Shown in pieces: positions 46,398 to 58,894 of a DNA stretch of 64,000 bases (positions are counted from its first letter, which is position 1; every line of letters starts with the position of its first letter). Location: NCBI GenBank assembly GCA_029449245.1, contig JANATF010000007.1, positions 930,001 through 994,000 on the forward strand, in the 5' to 3' direction. Both the position numbers and the translations under genes were made by a program. The notes under the pieces are model-generated. The model saw only the letters and a list, made by a program, of their open reading frames with translations, searched no databases and had not been told where the DNA came from. This stretch comes from Mortierella alpina (Eukaryota; Mortierellomycota; Mortierellomycetes; Mortierellales; Mortierellaceae).

Positions 46398-48068
46398 ATG
46401 AGAGGGTCCCAGACTTGGCAGCTCGAGCCCGCGTGGACTCCTCTCAGCAGCAAATCACCTGCAGAGACGTTGGAACCAACCTACTTGCGATCTTACTTAT
46501 CCAAGGAGCCACTCTGCCCCGGCTTCGACCCAAACGCCTACGCCAACCTGCCGTCAAGGCCGTCTCTGCAGGGCTCGCCGACTCTACGCAACTCTAGCCA
46601 ACAAGGAGCCGAGCTTGAATTGGTTCAGACTCGAGATCCTAATGAGCGGCCTAGAGAGCACCAACCGTATGCGCCACCAACCTCGACTGCATTCCTCGCG
46701 CCCTCACTGCCCCAACCTGCCTCCTCCTATGAGATACGACTGCTGCTCGATCGACTGAGTTCGCTGGATGGTTCAATCAGTTCGATGCAGCAGCGTCTGG
46801 ACGAGCATGAAAGAAGAACACAGCAGGCCGAGACTGTGCTCCAAAAGCAAATAACTGCCATGTTGGAACAGCGCGATAAGGGATTGCTAGCGGCTATGCA
46901 GGAACAGATTCAAGTCGTTGTAGACTCTGTCCGAGAGGCTAATAGTGACGGTGGTGTTGGAGAGAGGATTTTACAGCAGGTTGGCCAGCTTGGTAAGGAG
47001 GCCCGAGAGGTACATCTGGAGCTACAAGAGGACCTGGAAGATCAGTCCGTTAAGGCTGAGACTGTGGAAAAGAGACTCCTCAGTGGGCTGAAGGAGTTGA
47101 AGGATGAGATGCATGGATCAACGACTGAGATCGACAGACTGCGCTCCGCGGTCTCTCAACAATCACAGATGCTGGGTCTTATTGTTGAGGTGCATGGCCA
47201 ATTTGCTACAGAACACAATGGTCATTTATAATCTAGGCTAACATGACTAACTGTTATTTCTTCGATTCGTCTTTGTGGATGGCTTGATGCATAGCATCAT
47301 CGAACTTCCATGACCCAACTCAGCACACTCCAGATCTGCATGAATTCGTGCCTCGCTGAGCGACGAGACATCTCTAGGTCGCATCAAGAATTTGAGGTTG
47401 TCAGGATGTTGTCGCCTCCGGAAGATGCTGATCCATTTGACGCCGTCCTGTCTCAAGAAACCGCAGCGTCGCTCGCGTCGCCGATTTGTACGCACAACTT
47501 GGACCGACTTGATTCCAGTCATGGGAGCCGAGACAAGGGGAAACTTCCGGAGTGTTCTGATCTAGTGTTGACCCCTGCAGCCAGCTGGGCGCCCAGTGAA
47601 CCAGAGGAAGCTGTAGCAAAGGTCGTGGAGCCAACTGGCACGGACAGGCTCACTAGGGTTTCGGTCACCTATGCGACCCAGGACGAGGGATCTGTGACTG
47701 ACGTTATCCATGTTGCACAAGTGATGCCTTCCCCCGCAAAGAAAGCCAAGCGCTCGAATCGTCGTTCACATCCGCGGCAAGCAGCGATGGACTTGACCGC
47801 ACAAAAGCATCGATCCAAGGTGTCGGCTTCTGTGAAAAAGTCAAAGCTACCACAGAAGGCACAGGCGTTGGTTACTATCAGACGTACTAGGCTACAGGAT
47901 CGCAAGCAACAAGAGCATTTGACTTCTGGTGACAAACAGTTAACTTCATTGTTCTCTGGTCCAGTCCATCTGACTCGCGCGAAAAGAGTAGGTGTGCTAC
48001 GTCCAAGCGATAGTTTGAAATCTGACGCGAATGGTCAGAGACCTCGTTCCGCTATGCTCACAGTTTGA
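46398..48068 (+). CDS. Coiled-coil protein of unknown function, 521 aa
   Basis: Two frames, 46398-47189 and 47295-48068, join in phase 0 over a 105-base intron with a CTAAC branch site and CATAG acceptor but a weak GTGCAT donor. If the intron is not used, the first part alone ends at 47231 (278 residues). Residues about 140-265 are a heptad-patterned coiled coil (LLLDRLSSLDGSISSMQQRL to LRSAVSQQSQMLGLIVE). The second part has an acidic middle and a basic C-terminal 110 residues (KKAKRSNRRSHPRQ, KVSASVKKSKLPQK), as in proteins that bind DNA or chromatin. No family recognised. It starts 193 bases after the Siva-like stop. Confidence 0.6.
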
Positions 48069-49901
48069 TTCCCATCATAGACGTTTTTACATATGGAAGA
48101 CGCGCACCTTGACTTGGATGCAATTGCGCAACGCGGACTTCCGCTTTGCTAAGGATCCCCGTAGCTGTTTCTTGCTTTGTTGCGAGGAGATATTTGACGC
48201 GAATATAAAAAAAAAATGCGACAAGGGTGCTGTCTTCCTTGTGTGTCCAAGAAGTTGTCCTCGATGCCTTTATGGGTCCACTCAGAAAAGTCCGCATGCT
48301 CGGTAAATAATATCAAGAGATGTGGGCGGTTGGGAGATATGGATGGAGGTACCTTCATATTGATGGGATTGACCACTTTTACTCAGTTGACCACGGCTCT
48401 TCAACCCAAGACTACAGGGATGGTGCATCTAGCTTGCCACGGTGTCACCAGAAAGATCTGTGACAGTCAAACCTGCTTACAAGAGACTGTAGTGGCGAAG
48501 ACTGATGATCTGAGGCAAAGGCAAAAAGTTGGTAGTCGCCAATCTGTGAACTGTCAGTCCAACCTGTTGGGTTCATAGCCCTAATCAAGACTCACATAGA
48601 AGTTGCGGTAGCAGCATTTAACTGCTCCCTCGGGGAATTCGTAGTATTGGCTTGAGTTGCGCTCAAGACCTCGGACAATGCACTTGCTCTCATAGTCATT
48701 TTGGGAAACGGCACCTGTAGTAGCTACGGAGAGTAGTGCAAGAGTGAAATCTACGAACTTCTCTCGCTATTTTTGGTGGTTTGGAAGTCTGTTGTCGTTG
48801 TGGCATAGTCTGGAAAGAATCGATATTATGTATGGGAATGATGAGATCTTAAACGAAGCGATGAAGCTGAAACTCAGTGTCAGAGATGGTAAAACGGCAG
48901 GGTACAGCAGATGAACGCGTTGGTCGCGACGCGTGTCCATTCGAGTTCCCATGAAAACTTGACTAAGAGTAAATCTCCATTCTTTGATATGGACTTACTT
49001 GCATTTTCCTCACCTACACACAGGCATTGTCACTCTTGTCCGTATGTTGCAGCCCCAACTCCAGCTTGTCACCCATCCGTACCTGGTGCACTCGTCTAGC
49101 GAGAAACCGCGGCACTAGCATGCACAATGCACATTCTTGGTGATACAGTCCCTTCCAGAACGAATGGTGCAAATCATTGATGTCTTGCTGACAATGCACT
49201 AAATACGCGCACTCTAGAAGCACTGCTGTCTAACACGAATCGATGCTGGAATCTGCTAGACTATCGCTATTGGACTCTAGGCTCTCCTTCATGTTACAAC
49301 GATTCCCACGTGCGAAAGTATCGCGTTATCTTTCTGTTTCATTGAAACACAGTTACACGCAACTGAATCCGTTGCGTGTCAGTGGACCCCTTGCTGTGGC
49401 TGAAGTAGAGACGTAGAAGATAACGATCTCTCTTACGGCATAAGTGTAAATATAATGTTGGCGCTGCAAATGGCGATCGGGTTGTTCGAAAATGTGAAGA
49501 AGGACATTAAGCGTCATGCGAATGTCGAGGTACTGCCATGATCTTGAGGCGGCGGCAAGAAATGTCGGTTGAATGCTTTGTAAGTGTCGCGCTGAAAAAA
49601 AGAAGTCTACGAAAAGGCGAGCCAGGTTTGCTGTGGGTACGGACTGTCCTAGCTAACTTGCGCTAGAGACTTTTGGATATGAGCTTGGTTGTATCTCATA
49701 GGCGTCTGAGAACCTGGTGAGATAACAGCAGGAATTCGCACGCACCATCGAACTAGTCAGCGCGAGCTTTTTTTTCTTCTAACTATTTAAACAATGAATC
49801 TTGGCAATCTCATAATCCTTTAGCTACCAAAGACACCATTTCTTCCTACCGCATCAACATCAACAGCTACCAAACCACGTCGTCTACGAGCCATTTTTAA
49901 A
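48069..49901. other. Stretch with secreted-protein remains, no intact gene
   Basis: About 1.8 kb between the coiled-coil gene and the start-less secreted-protein gene. It carries the minus-strand relic at 48581-48760 and a + frame from ATG 48339 to 48578 (79 residues with a hydrophobic start) that is too weak to call. The rest shows short frames only. Confidence 0.45.
48581..48760 (-). pseudogene. Small secreted cysteine-containing protein, start codon missing
   Basis: The minus strand encodes a typical signal peptide followed by a short Cys-bearing mature part: KFVDFTLALLSVATTGAVSQ, then NDYESKC, then GAVKCCYRNFY. The codon before the first Lys is GAG and an in-frame TAG follows 6 bases further upstream, so no ATG can start it as a continuous frame. 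A GTGAGT donor after FY suggests that a further exon once followed. Either a small upstream exon carries the ATG, or the gene is dead. No family recognised. Confidence 0.5.
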
Positions 49902-50345
49902 AAGAAGTTCCTGGTCGTCGCTCTCGCTTCCCTCCTCTCTACTGCTATGAACGCCCCTAGCAATGCTGGCAGTGGAATCGACAGGTGCCACGTTCATAGC
50001 GTCAGGCTCAACACGACTCAAGCGAGTCAGTTTTGGAGCAAGGCCGCACTCTGCTGCTTTGGAAACGATGGCGATTCCAGTTACACTATAACTCCCTATG
50101 AGTTGAGGTGCCAGCTTCGTGAAGAGGATCGGAAAGATTTCCTCCAGTGTTTGAAGAACCTACAATACTCCAATTACAAGTATTTCTGCCAGCCTATCCG
50201 TCGTGCTGATTATGTTGACCTTGTTCATCCCACTCCTCCACCCAATGATGACGAGTGCGCGGACTCTATCATGGACAATGAGTTGAAAAAGCTGGTCGGA
50301 TGCGCGGTAATGGCATGGCTTGATTGGCTGATGGGGTCACAGTAG
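49902..50345 (+). pseudogene. Small secreted cysteine-rich protein with ATG to AAG start change
   Basis: The frame from 49902 reads KKFLVVALASLLSTAMNAPS, a textbook signal peptide if the first codon (AAG, 49902-49904) were ATG. The mature part has eight cysteines in about 115 residues (RCHVHS, ALCCFGND, LRCQL, LQCLKNL, YFCQP, DECAD, VGCAV), a pattern of small secreted fungal proteins. The first true ATG is at 49947, 15 codons in, which would remove most of the signal. It may be a pseudogene, a cytosolic variant, or have an upstream ATG exon. The frame is open back to about 49826 without any ATG. Confidence 0.6.
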
Positions 50346-50971
50346 CCAGAAGGCATTGGATGTGCCTAAGCTTCTCATCAAGGGAGATACCTCTGTCAGT
50401 GCCTCGCGCATCTTGGCGTGGTCGGTGCGAATGGCTGCAAGCTGCCAACTTATTCCTGAGCGTTTTGCAACACGAAGTCCTCCGCTCTTGAAATACCCGT
50501 TGTGAAAGAATAAATTCATAGTTGTCTGGGTCACTTGGGATTTGAGAACAGCCGGCATTTTTCTGTATAACGCTTAATGAGTGTTTTTGAGCAGTAGATC
50601 TTGCGCGGTGTCTTGCGCAACGAGTCCAGATTGTTCTAAGGGGTTTTTTTAAATTTCAGCCCGTCTTACTAAAGGCGTGCCGCCAGGAGAGTTAGGTGTT
50701 CTACCGTTCCATAGATCGCCTCGGGCGGCGAGAATGTAATGGTACCACCATTGGATGGTCACGCAGGTAGAGCATATGTAGCAAAAAATAAGGTTGGTGA
50801 CGGCTCTTTGCGTCCAATATCAAAACGACCGTGCTGTCGCGCAAGGTGTTTGTTAGTCGACACACGAACAATGGACGAATCAGGTAGCAAGCACTGGTAG
50901 AAGTCTTTTGAAGATCTTGATGGAGTCCTATAGTTAATGTTGCTAATGGTTGTCGTGTTTCTGTTTCCCTA
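50346..50971. other. Intergenic stretch
   Basis: No supportable gene. A 73-codon minus-strand frame (50337-50558) overlaps the end of the previous frame and has no recognisable family. The right part contains the exportin promoter with no clear TATA box. Confidence 0.45.
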
Positions 50972-53900
50972 ATGGTAGCATTACGACAGCTGCTCGCAGC
51001 ATTAGACACCATTTACAGCGTCTCCAGCACGAACGAAGCGCGCCAGCAGGCACAGAAGGTATTGCAGGCAACACTAAAGAAACAGGTGCGTTCAGTGCTA
51101 GTCAGTTTATCCAGACTTGGTATTAATATTGGCGACTATTGGTACCATTTTATACTAGTTTTGCGAGGCACTGAAGCAGGATCCGTCAGGGCCTTTGTAC
51201 GGCTACTATCTCGCCCACAAGGACAATCAACAACCAGACGTAGTCAGACACTTTGGACTGGGGCTCATCGAGGATGTGATTCGCTATAGGTGGTCAGATG
51301 GCTCTGTATCCCCGGAGACAAAGACACAAATCCGGCTTAATGTTATGTCCTTGGCAGCAGAGGTACAAACCTGACGAGGACGCAACTGCGGCGGTTTCTC
51401 TGTGCTCTGACTATCAGATCGTTCATTAACTGATCGTGAACCTTTTGCCATGATTCAATTACAGGGGTCATTGCATATGCTAACGGAGCAAGCCTTCATC
51501 AAAGAAAAGATTGCTCGGCTCTTTGTCGAGGCAGTTAAGCGTGAGTGGCCCGGAACATGGGATGACATGGATGTGTTCCTGCGCCAGCTCTACTTCAAGG
51601 ATGTGAGTATTTGCTCGAATATTCTTTCAGCAGCCTACCTGAATATCAACACCTAGTACTTACAATGGCTGCGCACGTTGTAGGAGACAGCGCGAGAGAT
51701 GGCTTTGCTCATCTTGCGTTCGATCTGTGAGGATGTGTGTATTTATGACGATGCTGTTGCTGGACTTCGGAAAAAGGATCTCAGGGCAGGACTGCTTGTG
51801 ATCATGGCCAGCGAGAGTGTTCTGAAAGAACATTACCCCGATGGTGTGAAAGGTCACCACAACGAAGTCACTCTTATGGTTGGTGAGCCCGGTAACGACG
51901 GGTGGATCTCTCGCTTGTCGCTATTATTGCAGGAGCTGCTTCCTAAATGTCAGAACCGGGTATGACACCTACTCCTACGGACTGTATGTTATTTTTTTGC
52001 AATATCTGCGTGCAGTACTTACAACGACATTTTTTTATTTAGACAGCGACACCAGCGGACGAAAAGATTGCCCTCTCGGCCCTAAAGACACTTGCATCCG
52101 CGTTGGATTGGGTGATTGCCACGTAGGTCATGGATGTTTTGACGGAGCAAGACTCCCTCTCTCTCCTGGATTCTTGGGCTAATGTCAAAGTTTTCATTTG
52201 CGATAGTTCGATATCCAAGACGGCCATTGTGCCACTGATCTGTCAGTCGATGCTTTCCCCATCCGAAACGATCCGATTGGTATATTACATCGTATTGTTT
52301 CGAGAGTGCGGTGTTTTGAAGTTTGTCGAAGGTTGGTACTGAAACCAGTTGCATGTGTTTATAGGCTGGTGCGGAGTGTTACGACGTGTTAGCATCCAGG
52401 AGTTTTTCTGATGCTGAGCGGGAAAAGATCATTTGGCCTTTGCTGGACGAAGGTGGAATCGGCTTGATAGCAGACGCCTACTCAGCGTATTCTACTCAGA
52501 TCCTCCAAGGAGTTGCATACTTATTTATTCAGAAATTGGTCCAGGTACAAGATGCGGCACCTGATGCTGCACGACCCATGAGACCCCTACCTGGTTGAAA
52601 GTTGAGAAAGCTTGGCTGACTTTGGAACGATGCACGCTATTCACCTCTCCATAGGCAACCGTAAACCTGGGGGAGCAGCAATTGTGCGCCAAACGGAACG
52701 CCCATGTGCCAAAGGAGTTATCGAGGTGAGTTCAACACTATACCGAGGAACTCGGGTTTGTTTTTGCCGTTGAAACTACTAACGTAATGTTGGTATAAAT
52801 CATTACTTGGTCGTAGATTCCTGCAGCTTCTTTATTCCATGGCATCACATCCCTCAGTGTTGATATCGTCAGTTGTCGGTTTCTTTTGGACAACACTCCT
52901 CGGCCACGACACCTTCTCAAAAGTATGTGGAAATGCCATCTCGTTAAATCTCCCGTTAATCAGAATGAGAATAGTTGTATTCCTTCCTTCCTAATTTATA
53001 TTCCAAATTGCAGGATTTAACGGTTCATGGCTTCGTACCTCCTCTACTCGAATTGTACTCTGTACAACTTGCAAAGGGGTTTGAGAACAGGCGAACTGTC
53101 GACTCTATCTATCGGCACTTTGCAGCTGTCGACTTTGACTCCCTTGCGGAATTTCGAGCGAGAGCGGGCCAGACATTTCAAAAAGCTGTGGATGTTATCC
53201 ATTACGGTGTTCCTATTGTTCCCTTAGACGCGCTTCATTGGGTGGCAAACAAAGTATCGGAGGCCCTCAAGGCGGATTTTCTTGGCTGCAAAAACGGTAT
53301 GATTCCAACTCGCCTTTTTCTATATCTAAAGACTTATGTAACATGACAGTGCGCTAACGTGTACTTTCTAGTCAAGGAAACTGCAGAGTTTAAGGCCTTC
53401 GATGGTACCTTCACATTGATGGAGGTAACCCTCTCCAGTCTCAAAGACATTATCAATAACAAATCACATCCTCAGTCCGAGCAGGCAAGTGCGTGTTTTT
53501 CGAGTTCTGCATCATGCCAAATTCTTTGTGCGCCAAATTAATTGCCGATGCTACTATACACTGCAGGTCTTGGGAGCCATCGACGCCCTGCTGCAAATGA
53601 TATTGGAGAGCAACGACAAGGTAGGAACCTGCACTACAATATTTATTCTTCAAACACCCAAACGGACAGAGCGACTCACCAGTCTGCTTCGCTCTAGTGT
53701 CCCGCTGCCACAGACAGAATAGTTGGATCACTTGCTGCATTCACAGACCTGTTCAGACTGAACTCTGCTCAGCTGTTCCGTTGCTTGGACAAGGTAGACA
53801 ATATTTCAAGCTTTTGGTGAAAAGCACAAGGTCCAAAGACCGCAATGCAAACTAATCCAATGCGAACCTTGATACGTAGTTGTTCAAAGCGGTTGAATAC

Positions 53901-55874
53901 CCGCTCCCAAACATAGATGCGAACGACGTCCGCGAGCTTCGTCGCCGTGCAGCCATCACTTTAGTCAAGATTGGAAGGGCTATTCCCGACACACTCTATC
54001 CTATTTACAGTGAGATCGAATCTGCTGCCCAGCAACTGATTCAGCGTCGTATTATTTCCATGGGCGAGAAAAAGACAATGCTCGCCTTCTTGCTTGTCAT
54101 TGGATTCAACTCTGCCGCGGATCAGGAGCGGAAAGATATCTTCGAGAAGGTGGTTTTGCCAGTCGTGGCAGATTTCCAAAGCGCAGAGCTGCAAGGAGCG
54201 CTATCAAGCTCTGAGCAGTTTATGGTCTACTTTGGAGTGAAGGAGCTTTCTGATGCTTGCTCCAAGACACTTCAGCCAGAGGAAATCAACAGCTTGAAGG
54301 ACGCCATTGCTGGGCGCCGTAGCACCTTATCTTGGTCGATCGACACCTTGCTGACTTTTATGAAGGAGACCGTGGATTCCAAGAATCCGCAAAAACAGGA
54401 CCTGTGGGGCTATTGCCTCGGGTCCATGCTGCCGAATCTGCTCTCCACAATTCGGTGTTTGAACGCCATCAACGACGAATCCCTGTGGGTCGGCTTCTCG
54501 CCTGAAGTAGGCCATGTCTTGCTGATGTCGCCGGAGGATAAAGAGATGATGGTTACAGGAAAGGTTTCGAACCCCACCACTGGAACTACTGTCCTCTCGG
54601 TGACGAGATTGATAGCAGAGCTTAAGACCTGGCTGTCTGTGACAAAAGATCATTCGTATAGGCTTTTGGCACAGATATCGATCCTTGGGCCGGCATTTTA
54701 CTCGATACCTTCGCTACAAACAATCCTCGAGCAGTCTCTCTTTGGCCACGTGGATAAGCTCACGAACCGACAGCTGCGCTTCCTTATCAATTCGTGTGTG
54801 CAGCCGCTTGTAATTAACTGCCCCAAGCCGTACATGGCCTCTATGCTCTCGCACCTGTTGATGGTGCTCTTCCCGTACCTCCACCAGCGGTTGCAAAAAG
54901 ACTGGAAGTTGGCCTCCGAAGAAGGCCTTGTCATGGATGAAAAGGAAGATCCCGAAGACCGGGACGTGTCGGATGAGATCATCACAGAGATGATGCTCCG
55001 GGACCTCACTCGCTATGTTTCCGAGTTTCTGTTTTCGATCCTCGATTACAGCAAGAACAAACCAACAGGACATGCCCCAGGTGTCCAGATTACAAGCGCG
55101 CATAAGGAGATCACACCTTTGGCGTTGTTCATCCTTTCGACCGATGCCATTGCACAGTCTGTAATTCCACTTATTTGCAGTATCCTCACATTCGAGGACA
55201 CTAGAGCATGCACGCGGGCCGCCGAGACCGCGCTTTGCGTACTGCAGACGTTGACTCAGAACTACCCTGGGACGAAGGATATTATTGGGCTGTTTGCTAC
55301 TGTCGTTCTTCAAGCCGCGCTGCAGGCGCTTCATAATCCGTATCATCAAGAGGGGCACGACAAATTGATACTGCTCATTACTGAGGTATATGTCGAAGTA
55401 CGCGCGTTTGACGAAGCCCCAAAGCACGTCTTTAGTCAAGCACTTGGAGCGGAAGCCGGTCGAGTCGAGGTAACGTTCAAGCAAGATCTGCGCAAATTGA
55501 CCAGGGGCGGCTGATGAAGTTTATTTACTGTTCTTGACTCTATGACTAGACCTTTGAGAGAGAGCTATCAGGTACTATTAGCAAGACAAAGAAGCATGCC
55601 CTTGTACGGAACTTCTTGCAGGGTATCATCGGGGTAATATGTCCACCTGCAAGGTCTGATACGCATTTTGGTGTCACATGAAGGGAAGCAAACTTGACAT
55701 ATAAATCCAATTCACTAGGTCGCCAAGTCAGAGTGGTTCAAGCAGAAAGAGCAAGGAGACAAGCCCACGTCTATCAGGACCATTACCGGCAACTACGAGC
55801 GCCCCTCACAGAGCGTCTTGGACTCGGAGCGCTCTGAAGAGATTGGCGAGGATCTGGCGTCGCTATTTGAATGA
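50972..55874 (+). CDS. Exportin-5/Msn5-type karyopherin, 1196 aa
   Basis: Sixteen exons in phase: 50972-51058, 51159-51362, 51465-51602, 51684-51959, 52043-52122, 52207-52279, 52365-52544, 52655-52725, 52817-52922, 53014-53296, 53372-53484, 53567-53620, 53698-53793, 53880-55469, 55550-55633 and 55719-55874. Length equals human XPO5 (about 1200) and yeast Msn5. The N-terminal part is the most conserved: ALDTIYSVSSTNEARQQAQK, FCEALKQ, QQPDVVRHFGLGLIEDVIRY, then FIKEKIARLFVEAVKREWPG, the XPO1/importin-beta core helices. The protein carries cargo such as phosphoproteins, tRNA or double-stranded RNA out of the nucleus with Ran-GTP. The intron at 53485-53566 has a GC donor. The first ATG begins directly at the conserved first helix. 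Confidence 0.92.
53485..53566 (+). other. GC-AG intron in the exportin gene
   Basis: The exon ends ...GAGCAG and is followed by GCAAGT, the consensus for the rare GC donor class. The acceptor is CACTGCAG. The join SEQ/VLGAIDALL is in phase and keeps the helix pattern. No GT donor nearby keeps the frame. Confidence 0.75.
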
Positions 55875-56237
55875 AGTTCCAAGTTCCAAGTCACGTCACT
55901 GCAGGATTTACATCGTTATTTCCCACTAGCAGTCCCTTCGACTCACCAGTAAACACTTTTCTGGACGAACACGATGGAACGGCCCACAACGACTGGTTGC
56001 GAAAACACCTTTCAACACTGGACCCTCACCCGCCTGTTATATTTCAATCGGTCTCTTGCCTTTCTCCAATTCCTCTTTGACAGCTTTCCGACCATTGCCT
56101 CCTTTATGTCCCCTACATCCACCACAAAAAACACGTTCCTTTCGCCTCATTAATCACTGTGTAGCTCGCGTCGACATTTTATTTCCTCTTGCAACGACCT
56201 CTGAATTTCGAAAAATATTTTATTTTTTTTTCCACAA

Positions 56238-58601
56238 ATGTCATCCACAGATGCAGCCTCATCCGACATCAAAAGCGACTCTGAGCCATGGTCTCTCCTC
56301 GAGAACCTCATCCTAGCGCAGGCAATCAATAAATGTGGCGACACCAACTGGGTGGCCATTGCACGCACCATGAAAGGTCACCCACAAATACATCGGTCGA
56401 GCAACTTCTTCTCGCAGAAAGTAAGGCATCTCTTTGCTCTCTCGATCGCTCATTTTCAACTCCAGTCACAAAAAAACAAAAATAACGCGCCTTAGACTTC
56501 ATCATCATCATACCTGCTTGCTGTGCGCAATGGTTTTTTAACGCATCTTCGTCTCTTGCGATGCATAGAGTTGTGCGATTCAATATACCCAGCTACTGGA
56601 GAATCTCGAGGCGGAGACGTAAGTAGGAAGCGCGATTATTCTATGAGCGGGCCTCGCGTCTGCAAGCACTTTGTACTGACCTCGCCCCTTTCTATTTGTG
56701 CGTTCTGTTCAGACGGTCAAATCAAGTGCGTGGCAATGATGCAGGTACATCTATCATTCTCTTGCATCAGCACTTAAACTCAATGGACAGGTATTGTGCT
56801 ACGGATTCTCAACTTATACGTCTTCGTCCTTGACGATTTCCTCCGATATTTTAGATATTCCATCGGTCGTAAGGCTCGCCAATCAACTCTACAACCAGCG
56901 GATACAGGAGCTTCGGTTGCTGATCCTAAAGGATGAGCAGCGCTTCAGAACACTTGTCGCGGAAATGGACGACATTCGGCAGGGCAAATGGGATAGTCAG
57001 CTGGAGGAGGACCTAAAGAAGAACCCACTCGAGTCAAACTCCGAAACTACAGTCAATGGGATCCAGGGCGAACTAACGGAGGCTGGCCATAAGACACCTA
57101 CAGACAGGAATGTTGTCGCCACCACCGACGTTTTGCCTTCCCTTTCTTCACCTTCTCCGTCAACACCCCCAGAGAATCAAACCGACATCAGGAAGAACGG
57201 GGTGTTCACGGGAGTATCGGAAGATCAACCTGCAAATGATTCACAGGATGTCGAGATGGAAGATGCGACCGTTTCAAATACACACACACCCGCCACAGTA
57301 CATATCACCTCAGGGTTGCTGAAGGAAGAGCAGGATGTTGAAATGGTAGAGTCTAGCAGGCACGCATCACCATCCGCCACTACCAGCCAAATTGCAACGC
57401 CAGTTAAGGATGACAAGGAGATGGAGGTCGAAGAAGCAACAAAGGTGGCGGCGGCATTGGTTACAAGTCCTCAGACCTCAGCCTCTGATTTGACTCCACC
57501 TGATGCCCTGGAGGCCGAAGACGACATTACACCAGAGGACGAATCTGTGCCTTCGACAGCCAAAACTGATCGCTCAACGGAGGCTGGCAAAGATGACGAT
57601 GAAGAGGAGGCTGAAGAAGACGAAAGCCCAATGAAGGAGGAAACAGATGACGAGGGCCAGATAAAGGCACCACGGTCAAGAGGTGCTCGTGCTCAAGCGT
57701 CATCCAAAGTCAACGATTCAGAGAGGGAGGACAATGACGAGGATGCAGATGAGGCAGAGCAGGATGAAGACACGGCACAAGAAGGCCAAAGCAGTGGAGA
57801 TGACGACGACACTGTTTCCACACCCCGGGCGAATAGGCGGCCCAAAAAGATCAAAACCACCGTACCTGCTAAGCGTAAGAGACGTGGAGGACGTGGAGGT
57901 GCGGCTGGTGAGACAGAAGAGGGGTACAATAGCTCGGACAGCGAAACAACGGACAGTGCTCACACCAACATGTCGGACCAACTCCTGCGGACCCAGATGG
58001 ACGACAAGAAGTGGAAGAAAATTCTTATGATGATTTGGACGGATATTGCAAACCATCGCTTCGGGGCTGTATTTATGCAACCCATCAAGGAGCAGGATGC
58101 ACCTGGTTACTATGTCATGATCAAGCGGCCCATGGACCTCAAGAGCATTAAGGAGCGGATTCGTGACGGGGTAAGTTTTCATGTTAACCGTGTTTTTCTG
58201 AGCCGCCACCTGTGTGCTTGGCCAGAGACTTATCGTGTTTGTGATTCTATGCATGTTCTTTGATATAGCAAATCACCAACGCAGACGAGTTCCACCGCGA
58301 TGTGCTTTTGATGTTCTTGAATGCACTGATGTACAATGGCGAGGAAACGGAGGTCTACCAGATGGCGTTAGCCATGATGCAGGAGGTTGAGTTCATTATC
58401 AAGAACTTCAAGAGCTCGCAGTCCTTCGCGCCAACTGCCTCTGGAACTGGAGGTTCAGGGAACACGTCGGTCTCAACTACGCCCACCACTCGCACAGCTG
58501 CTGGAGACTCACACCATGTTCTTGCAGCCGGGTCTTCGAGCACAGGTCACACATCGCGGAGGAGGAAGAGCTCTGGAGCTGAGATGACGCCTGTTGAGTG
58601 A
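56238..58601 (+). CDS. BRD8-like SANT plus bromodomain protein (NuA4-type subunit), 637 aa
   Basis: Five exons in phase: 56238-56420, 56569-56618, 56713-56744, 56855-58170 and 58269-58601. The N-terminus has a Myb/SANT helix pair (EPWSLLENLILAQAINKCG, NWVAIARTMKGHP), followed by a coiled coil (RLANQLYNQRIQELRLLILK). A long acidic, Ser/Thr-rich linker leads to a bromodomain at residues about 478-575 (KKWKKILMMIWTDIANHRFG, YYVMIKRPMDLKSIKERIRD, FHRDVLLMFLNALMYNG with the acetyl-lysine-binding Asn). This order is that of BRD8/Bdc1, a subunit of NuA4/TIP60 histone acetyltransferase. The third exon is only 32 bases. A basic stretch (RRPKKIKTTVPAKRKRRGGR) before the bromodomain is a likely nuclear signal. 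Confidence 0.85.
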
Positions 58602-58894
58602 GCGCAGTTGCCGTTGCAAAAAAATAAATTAAAAAAAATGCGAAGCAGATAAGTTGTATGGCTTAAGGGTTAGATGCTCATGTATAAAATGGACCGGCGA
58701 ACGAACAAAACGATCGGCAATTATCATTTCACTCCATTCACTCAGCAGAACACTGAATTGGGAGGTGATTAATCATCAATTGAGCTGGCATAGATAAAGC
58801 ACTTTCTCGCACTACATCATACCGTTTGTTCCTACTCTCACGTTCGACCATAACCGTCCCATTCACCTCGACAACCACTTGACACGCAGGCACC

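Noticed and set aside
48339-48578. 79-codon + frame with a hydrophobic start and four cysteines
   Set aside because: The signal-like start is weak, the rest has no pattern, and the region has other remains. Kept only as a remark.
50337-50558. 73-codon minus-strand frame
   Set aside because: Overlaps the end of the cysteine-rich frame and has no family, signal or splice evidence.
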